Assembly (NCBI GenBank): GCA_937973585.1
Contig: CALJKN010000096.1
Location: forward strand, 1 to 18,604
Reading direction: 5' to 3'
DNA: 18,604 nucleotides
DNA from: an uncultured Helicobacteraceae bacterium
GTDB taxonomy: Bacteria; Campylobacterota; Campylobacteria; Campylobacterales; UBA6016
Position numbers and translations under genes: made by a program. A model generated the notes under the pieces. It made no database searches. It was not told the origin of the DNA and saw only the letters and a program-made list of their open reading frames with translations. Position 1 is the first letter of the stretch. The number at the start of each line of letters is the position of its first letter. Positions 14,419 to 18,604 of this stretch are shown here, one piece after another.

Positions 14419-15252
14419 TTATCCTCTAAGTTCTTTTTTTAGTTTTAGATAGCTTATCCACTTTTTGACGCTCGCTTCGTCTTTTGTCGAAATCTCCAAA
14501 ATATCGGCTTTCGGGTTTAGCCTTCTCGCATCCTCTTTTGCCTCTTCCATATCAAAATCAAAATACGGCAACAAATCGCATTTTGTAAACACGATAATAT
14601 CCGCCGATTTGAACATCACCGGATATTTTTGGATTTTATCCGCACCCTCCGGAACCGACAAAAGGACGACGTTTATATGTGCCCCCAGATCATAACTAGC
14701 CGGACATACGAGATTGCCTACGTTTTCTATAAACACAACATCCATCCCGCCGATTGGGAGCTGATGAAGCGCATGGTGAACCATGTGGGCATCCAGATGG
14801 CACGCCGTTCCGGTCGTTATCTGATAAGCTGCTGCCCCTTTTGCTTTTATCCTGTCGGCATCTTTGTTTGTCTCCAGATCACCCTCTATGACGGCGATTT
14901 TTAGGCTCCCCTCCTCTATCGTCTTCTCCAGTAGCGTAGTCTTGCCGCTTCCGGGAGAGCTCATCAGATTTACCGCAAGGACTTTTGCCTCGTTAAAATG
15001 CGCCCTGTTAGAGGCCGCTTCACGGTCGTTTTCGTCCAGTATCTTCGTGATTACCGCTATTGTTTTTTTGTCGTTTAACTGTGGATTTTGGTGGAGATGT
15101 TCATGGTGATGGTGATGATGCTCATGTTCACCGTCGTGCCCGTGGGAACCGTGATGGTCGTGCTCATGTGAATGGGTATGCCCGTCTCCGTGAGTATGTT
15201 CGTGTGAGTGGTGATGCCCTCCGGCTATCGTACAACCGCAATCTTTGCACAT
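14419..15252 (-). CDS. hypB: Nickel-binding GTPase HypB, His-rich form
   Basis: 277 aa SIMIBI-class GTPase that drives nickel transfer to hydrogenase. Residues 1-7 are MCKDCGC, the high-affinity CxxCGC nickel site. Residues 13-54 hold 23 histidines, a nickel-storage tail as in the HypB of Bradyrhizobium. The P-loop SSPGSGKTT is at 98-106, with C/H metal ligands of the G domain in GTACHLDAHMVHHAL. Start: ATG with GAGAGGA 8 bases upstream. First gene of the operon. H. pylori HypB lacks such a His tail as far as I recall, so this version can buffer nickel. Confidence 0.96.
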   Translation of the reverse strand: MCKDCGCTIAGGHHHSHEHTHGDGHTHSHEHDHHGSHGHDGEHEHHHHHHEHLHQNPQLNDKKTIAVITKILDENDREAASNRAHFNEAKVLAVNLMSSPGSGKTTLLEKTIEEGSLKIAVIEGDLETNKDADRIKAKGAAAYQITTGTACHLDAHMVHHALHQLPIGGMDVVFIENVGNLVCPASYDLGAHINVVLLSVPEGADKIQKYPVMFKSADIIVFTKCDLLPYFDFDMEEAKEDARRLNPKADILEISTKDEASVKKWISYLKLKKELRG

Positions 15253-15280
15253 TATCTAAATCCTCTCGTTTTTGCGGATG

Positions 15281-15288
15281 ATTGTATA
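15281..15288 (-). promoter_or_regulatory. -10 region TATACAAT for the hyp operon
   Basis: Minus strand GGTATACAATCATCC, about 30 bases before the hypB ATG. No nickel-regulator operator is recognised around it. Confidence 0.45.
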
Positions 15289-15414
15289 CCTTTTGCGCTA
15301 AATTTTGGTTACAAAAAACACCCAACCTAAAAAAAAGTTTTTGTTATAAGTAAAGTTTTTTTGAAACAATATATTTTAGTTCTATTTTAGATTCTGCAAT
15401 AGGAATTAAAGTAA

Positions 15415-15453
15415 AAAAATGAACTTTTCAAATAATAGATTATTATTCCCAAT
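15415..15453. repeat. Left arm of 39-bp inverted repeat
   Basis: Matches the reverse complement of 17120-17158 at 32 of 39 positions. Uninterrupted shared blocks are ATAATAGA and TTATTCCCAAT, separated by three differing bases. It lies between hypB and the end of the FRG gene in A+T-rich sequence (15300-15484) that otherwise holds no gene I can support. Confidence 0.6.
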
Positions 15454-15484
15454 GCTTACTTCTTAAAAAAACTATTTGTATGGT

Positions 15485-16264
15485 TTACTCGTCCCACAAA
15501 AGCGAAAACTCTGTTAAATACTTTCCTAGCCCATCTATACCAGGGAAAAGCGTCTTGGCGTTAACATTGGAGTACCATAGCTTACGCAAGATATCTATTT
15601 TTAGATCTTTCGGTATAACCACTTTGGTTATTGCACCAGCCATATCCATAAAATCATTATGGTTCGCCAATGGATTAGTGCCAACAGTAAAGCGACCGCT
15701 TTGAGCCTTCAGGCGCTCATTTGTTAAAAATGTTGCCATAGTTAAGACTATACTTTCTGAGTCCTCGCCAAACAGATGCTCTTGCTTAAATAATGGGTAA
15801 TTTTTGATTGTATATTGTTTTGATTTTTCTATATCTAAAACCCAAAGCCCTCCGTCTGATTCAAAATGACTATTGCAGGCAAAGTAAAGCGCAACAAAAA
15901 ACTGCTCACTCCAATCAAGTACTCTTGTCGGGGCAGAGAAATGTTGCAGAAGCGGCCACTGAGCTTGTATGTTAATTCGTCCATTATGAAGCTGCCTTGA
16001 TACTTCTAGGCTGAATATTTTTTCTATATCAACAATTGAGCTAGAACTTGCAGCAAAAAGCATAGCTATATTGTTCTCAAGTTTTAGTATTTTAGCTCTT
16101 GATAATTGTTTTTGCTTGGCAAGCCTTGCAAGGGTTGGCAATAAAATCCATTCACAATCTGCCTGCCCTCTGAACCAAAAATCAGAGTCCAATTTGACTT
16201 TCGCAAGGTATCTATTTTGAAGCTCAAATATCTCATAAAGTGAACCTATTCGTACTATATCCAT
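15485..16264 (-). CDS. FRG-domain protein
   Basis: 259 aa. The FRG domain is named for a conserved F-R-G: here FWFRGQ at about residues 29-34, with LPTLAR and the later LLQHFSAPTRVLDWSEQFFVALYFAC, the hallmark QHxxxPTRLLDWT block. FRG proteins are widespread in accessory islands and phage-defence regions; their biochemical activity is not settled to my knowledge. No signal or membrane segment. A TATAGT box ends 8 bases before the ATG and there is no good ribosome binding site, so the start is less certain. Codon choice (more ATT, less ATA) differs from the hyp genes beside it, a sign of transfer. Toxin, effector or sensor are all possible. Confidence 0.85.
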   Translation of the reverse strand: MDIVRIGSLYEIFELQNRYLAKVKLDSDFWFRGQADCEWILLPTLARLAKQKQLSRAKILKLENNIAMLFAASSSSIVDIEKIFSLEVSRQLHNGRINIQAQWPLLQHFSAPTRVLDWSEQFFVALYFACNSHFESDGGLWVLDIEKSKQYTIKNYPLFKQEHLFGEDSESIVLTMATFLTNERLKAQSGRFTVGTNPLANHNDFMDMAGAITKVVIPKDLKIDILRKLWYSNVNAKTLFPGIDGLGKYLTEFSLLWDE

Positions 16265-16272
16265 TAATTTCC

Positions 16273-16278
16273 ACTATA
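16273..16278 (-). promoter_or_regulatory. -10 box TATAGT for the FRG gene
   Basis: Minus strand GGTATAGTGG, with the hexamer ending 8 bases before the ATG at 16264; the message would be nearly leaderless. Confidence 0.4.
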
Positions 16279-16345
16279 CCTTAATTGTGTCCTGCAAACA
16301 CTAATACTAAAAGGGGAAGTAGGCTGCTTTTTTCTATTTCCGAGG

Positions 16346-16373
16346 TTATAGGGGTTAGGTATTTGTGACCCAG
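16346..16373 (+). repeat. GTTATAGGGGT...AGGTATT motif, copy 1
   Basis: GTTATAGGGGTTAGGTATTT followed by GTGACCC. It shares GTTATAGGGGT and AGGTATT with 17093-17122, where 12 further bases lie between. GGGTNA...TGACCC is a near-palindrome. It lies just past the toxin stop. Confidence 0.5.
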
Positions 16374-16376
16374 ATT

Positions 16377-16775
16377 TTACAGATATTTTTTTACAAACTC
16401 TGCACTTGAGAAAGTCTGAATGGATGATATAACGAACTCTTTGTCATTTGAGATGAGTAGTTCACATTTTGATTTTTGGGCACAGATGTATTGGAGATTG
16501 TCCTCTAGGTCTTTACCATCCATCTCTAATGCCGCTTTTATCATTTCGTTTGATGCTCCGCAAACCTCGAATACACTGTTAACAAAGCCTAAAAACTCTC
16601 GGATGTTTGCTACTTGTTTTTTGGCTATATAGTCTATATTTAGTATCGTGATATCCAGTACTACACCATCAAAAATACCTTTTTCGATAGCATTCAATAC
16701 TATAAGTGACCCCTCAAAGCCTTCTCTTTTTAATATCACATCGAGAAAGACATTTGTATCGACAAATACCCTCAT
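16377..16775 (-). CDS. PIN-domain toxin (VapC-like)
   Basis: 132 aa putative Mg-dependent RNase. PIN-domain acids: D6 in FVDTNVFLD, D89/D92 in KDLEDNLQY and D111 in LISNDKEF. Length is typical. The ATG overlaps the stop of the antitoxin gene in ATGA, the usual antitoxin-first layout. VapC family members cut tRNA or rRNA; the target here is unknown. Confidence 0.9.
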   Translation of the reverse strand: MRVFVDTNVFLDVILKREGFEGSLIVLNAIEKGIFDGVVLDITILNIDYIAKKQVANIREFLGFVNSVFEVCGASNEMIKAALEMDGKDLEDNLQYICAQKSKCELLISNDKEFVISSIQTFSSAEFVKKYL

Positions 16776-17020
16776 TTGACTATCTCATTATACTTAGCAT
16801 CATCACTCTCAAAGCTTCCATCTAGCGCCCCGACAAACTTTGTAAATCCGCCATCTCGCAGACTTTCTTTTGTCAATGCTTGCTTGACGAGCCTTGCGTA
16901 TTCATCATATGGGAGGATAACAGCTTTTTTTTGATTGCTTTTCTTATCCAGTATGAGTGTGACTTCACCGAGTATCTTGGTAAACTGCGACTGTGCCTGA
17001 GATATACCTAGTTCTAGCAT
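16772..17020 (-). CDS. Phd/YefM-type antitoxin
   Basis: 82 aa. Starts MLELGISQAQSQFTKILGEV. The N-terminal fold, with ILDKKSNQKKAVILPYDEYARL, matches the Phd/YefM DNA-binding domain; the tail (GALDGSFESDDAKYNEIVK) would wrap the toxin. AAGGAGA lies 6 bases before the ATG and an extended -10 is upstream. Autorepression through its promoter is usual in the family. The pair is complete and looks functional. Confidence 0.87.
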   Translation of the reverse strand: MLELGISQAQSQFTKILGEVTLILDKKSNQKKAVILPYDEYARLVKQALTKESLRDGGFTKFVGALDGSFESDDAKYNEIVK

Positions 17021-17050
17021 ATCTATCTCCTTAGATTAAAATATGTAGAT

Positions 17051-17059
17051 ATTGTAGCA
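17051..17059 (-). promoter_or_regulatory. Extended -10 (TGCTACAAT) for the toxin-antitoxin pair
   Basis: Minus strand TTTTTTGCTACAATATC, 30 bases before the antitoxin ATG. Candidate site of antitoxin autorepression. Confidence 0.55.
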
Positions 17060-17092
17060 AAAAATTTGAAGGTTTAGTAATTCGGTAGTTAA

Positions 17093-17126
17093 GTTATAGG
17101 GGTCGAATGGGGGTCAGGTATTGGGA
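17093..17126 (+). repeat. GTTATAGGGGT...AGGTATT motif, copy 2
   Basis: GTTATAGGGGTCGAATGGGG continues into GTCAGGTATTGGGA. Same orientation as 16346-16373, so the two flank the toxin-antitoxin pair. The GGGGTCAGGT string resembles sequences I associate with REP-associated (Y1) transposases, an inference. Confidence 0.5.
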
Positions 17127-17158
17127 ATAACCCTCTATTATGTAAATAGCTCATTTTT
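17120..17158. repeat. Right arm of 39-bp inverted repeat
   Basis: ATTGGGAATAA at 17120-17130 and TCTATTAT at 17134-17141 mirror the left arm at 15415-15453. It ends 17 bases before the IS256 left end, so it is not part of the IS. Confidence 0.6.
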
Positions 17159-17175
17159 CACCTTCGTTGAGACCA

Positions 17176-17192
17176 TTAAAAATTCCGTGTCA
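17176..17192 (+). repeat. IS256-family left inverted repeat
   Basis: TTAAAAATTCCGTGTCA, exact reverse complement of the right end. Confidence 0.9.
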
Positions 17193-17227
17193 ATCCGATA
17201 GTGCACCTTACACTTCAGGAGAGACAA

Positions 17228-18472
17228 ATGAACGAAACAATAAACCAACTGCAACCTCAAACTCCAAGGTTCGACTTTGACCTTGCAGTAAAAGAACTTC
17301 TTTCCGGCAAGAAGATAAGCGGCAAGGACGGAGTCCTGGCTCCGCTTGTCAAGCAGCTCGTAGAAGCTGCTCTTGAAGCAGAGATAGAGTCTCACATTGC
17401 CAACGATGTCCTCTCGGGTAAGTCTAACCGCAGAAACGGCTACAACACCAAGACCATCAAATCTGCTACCGACGGAGCTTTCGAACTCTCAACCCCAAGA
17501 GACAGAGAAAGCACTTTCGAACCTCAAATAGTCAAAAAGCATCAAACGACAATCTCAGATGAAATAGAAGAGAGAATTCTCTCTATGTATGCTCTAGGCA
17601 TGAGCTATAATGACATATCTGGACACATCGAAGAAATCTACCGTATATCCATCTCTACGGCTACAATTAGCGCCATTACGGATAAGATAATCACAAGAGT
17701 CAAAGAGTGGCAGTCAAGACCACTAGAAAATATCTACCCCTTTGTTTGGCTTGACGCTATACACTACAAAGTCAAAGAGGACGGCAGGTATATCTCTAAA
17801 GCGGTCTATACGGTTCTAGGTGTAGACATGGGCGGCAAAAAAGATGTGTTGGGACTATATCTTTCAGAGTCTGAAGGAGCTAACTTCTGGTTGGGTGTGC
17901 TTACAGATTTGCGAAACCGTGGCGTAGATGATATTCTCATAGCTTCCATTGACGGCCTAAGGGGCTTTCCGGAGGCTATCAAGGCGATATTCCCGCAAAC
18001 AGAGATTCAGCTGTGTGTTGTCCACCAGATACGCAATAGTCTCAAGTATGTAGCAAGCAAAAATCAGAAGGAGTTTATGAAGGACCTCAAGCCTGTATAT
18101 CAGGCAGTGTCAAAAGAGGCAGCAGAGTTGGAGCTTGATAGGCTGGAAGAGAAGTGGGGCATGAAGTATCCAATTGTCATTAGCTCCTGGAGAAACAAGT
18201 GGGAGAACCTATCCGCTTACTTCAAATACCCGGCAGAGATACGAAAAATCATCTATACGACCAATATTATCGAATCAGTCCATAGGCAATTTCGCAAGCT
18301 GACAAAAACCAAGGGAGCTTTTCCCAACGATACCAGTCTGCTCAAGTTACTGTTTATGGGTATCGAAAATGCTAAGAAAAAATGGACTATGCCCGTGCAC
18401 AACTGGAGCTTGACGCTCTCTCAGCTTGCCATCTTCTTTGAGGGCAGGTTGGATGAGTCTCTTGGGTTGTAG
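17228..18472 (+). CDS. IS256-family transposase
   Basis: 414 aa DDE transposase of the Mutator-like family. Catalytic residues are D176 (FVWLDAIHYKV), D242 (ASIDGLRGFPEAI) and E349 (TTNIIESVHRQFRK), with the family's C/H motif CVVHQIRNSLKYV just after the second Asp. The N-terminal region (residues 25-100, EIESHI, NRRNGY) is the DNA-binding part. The start is taken at 17228 because AGGAGAG lies 5 bases upstream; an in-frame ATG at 17201 has no site. Complete, ends in tandem TAG. No internal stops, so it is probably active. Confidence 0.95.
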   Translation: MNETINQLQPQTPRFDFDLAVKELLSGKKISGKDGVLAPLVKQLVEAALEAEIESHIANDVLSGKSNRRNGYNTKTIKSATDGAFELSTPRDRESTFEPQIVKKHQTTISDEIEERILSMYALGMSYNDISGHIEEIYRISISTATISAITDKIITRVKEWQSRPLENIYPFVWLDAIHYKVKEDGRYISKAVYTVLGVDMGGKKDVLGLYLSESEGANFWLGVLTDLRNRGVDDILIASIDGLRGFPEAIKAIFPQTEIQLCVVHQIRNSLKYVASKNQKEFMKDLKPVYQAVSKEAAELELDRLEEKWGMKYPIVISSWRNKWENLSAYFKYPAEIRKIIYTTNIIESVHRQFRKLTKTKGAFPNDTSLLKLLFMGIENAKKKWTMPVHNWSLTLSQLAIFFEGRLDESLGL

Positions 18473-18536
18473 TAGCTGTGAATCAAAAATTAAAACAAAA
18501 AAAAATCAAGTTCAAAAAAAGAAATTAAAAACAAAA

Positions 18537-18545
18537 TGATAAAAT
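18537..18545 (+). promoter_or_regulatory. Outward-facing extended -10 at the IS right end
   Basis: TGATAAAAT forms a TGn-extended -10 pointing out of the element, with a predicted start near 18552. It could drive whatever lies beyond 18580. Confidence 0.35.
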
Positions 18546-18563
18546 CTAGGCATCTATTGGAAG

Positions 18564-18580
18564 TGACACGGAATTTTTAA
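18564..18580 (-). repeat. IS256-family right inverted repeat
   Basis: TGACACGGAATTTTTAA, exact reverse complement of the left end. Only 24 bases of flank remain before the window ends. Confidence 0.9.
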
Positions 18581-18604
18581 CACTCCCATATAATCAATTT
18601 TAAT

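Larger units (their letters stand above)
17176..18580 (+). mobile_element. Complete IS256-family insertion sequence
   Basis: 1405 bp between perfect 17-bp terminal inverted repeats, TTAAAAATTCCGTGTCA at 17176-17192 and its complement at 18564-18580; similarity continues inward as TCCNATAG. One intact transposase inside. The flanking 8 bases (left tgagacca, right cactccca) do not match, so no target duplication is seen. Confidence 0.9.

Noticed and set aside
15119..15224. Repetitive ATG/GTG-rich DNA resembling a tandem repeat
   Set aside because: Explained by the histidine codons of HypB.
15060..15281. Plus-strand frame rich in Asp/His/Arg opposite the hypB His tail
   Set aside because: Product of the repetitive CAT/CAC codons on the other strand, not a gene.
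15419..15466. A 15-codon open frame (MNFSNN...) and a similar frame on the minus strand from the right inverted-repeat arm
   Set aside because: Too short, no ribosome binding site, A+T-rich; kept only as an alternative explanation for the repeat.
17138..17395. 85-codon minus-strand frame across the IS left end
   Set aside because: Overlaps the transposase start and the inverted repeat; no family features.

Overview
The window reads as a contig end from a draft genome of a free-living Campylobacterota (epsilonproteobacterium), probably near Sulfurimonas, Sulfuricurvum or Sulfurovum. Support comes from protein flavour, ATA-rich isoleucine usage, moderate A+T, promoters with strong (often TGn-extended) -10 boxes and little visible -35, the folD-lepB-M50 gene order, and a hypBCDEA operon. 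Genus level is inference. The first 12 bases match the end of the Illumina adapter and are not genomic.

Layout. (1) 13-1551, minus strand: a cut-off ribbon-helix-helix antitoxin-like gene, an unrecognised 269-aa protein with a Cys/His zinc-type motif, and a purine-type phosphoribosyltransferase. (2) 1581-6035, plus strand: an EamA transporter, then a tight operon of mtaB (tRNA methylthiolation), a 57-aa cysteine protein, mltA (lytic transglycosylase lipoprotein) and an unknown helical lipoprotein. (3) 6032-7798: recR (minus) and dnaJ (plus), divergent. (4) 7806-10453, minus: folD-lepB-M50 protease, with a DUF2892 membrane protein behind and a good terminator. (5) 10487-11381: a small cytochrome c (plus) divergent from folD, and HU (minus), facing each other across a block of palindromic repeats. 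(6) 11426-15288, minus: nickel-hydrogenase maturation operon hypB-C-D-E-A plus a 62-aa charged protein. No hydrogenase structural genes and no hypF are present here. (7) 15415-17158: an accessory segment with an FRG-domain protein and a Phd/PIN toxin-antitoxin pair, enclosed by a 39-bp imperfect inverted repeat. (8) 17176-18580: a complete IS256-family element with 17-bp perfect terminal inverted repeats and no visible target duplication.

How it works together: regions 2 to 6 are housekeeping and respiratory functions: tRNA modification, cell-wall turnover, recombination repair, chaperone, one-carbon metabolism, secretion, nucleoid, and Ni-Fe cofactor assembly. Both ends look accessory (antitoxin, orphan zinc protein, FRG, toxin-antitoxin, IS). 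The most interesting signals are a dispersed hairpin repeat whose stems co-vary between copies (2457-2532, 10905-10979, 10984-11025) and the inverted-repeat-bounded FRG/toxin-antitoxin segment. No tRNA, rRNA or CRISPR array was seen, and no gap between genes exceeds 300 bases.
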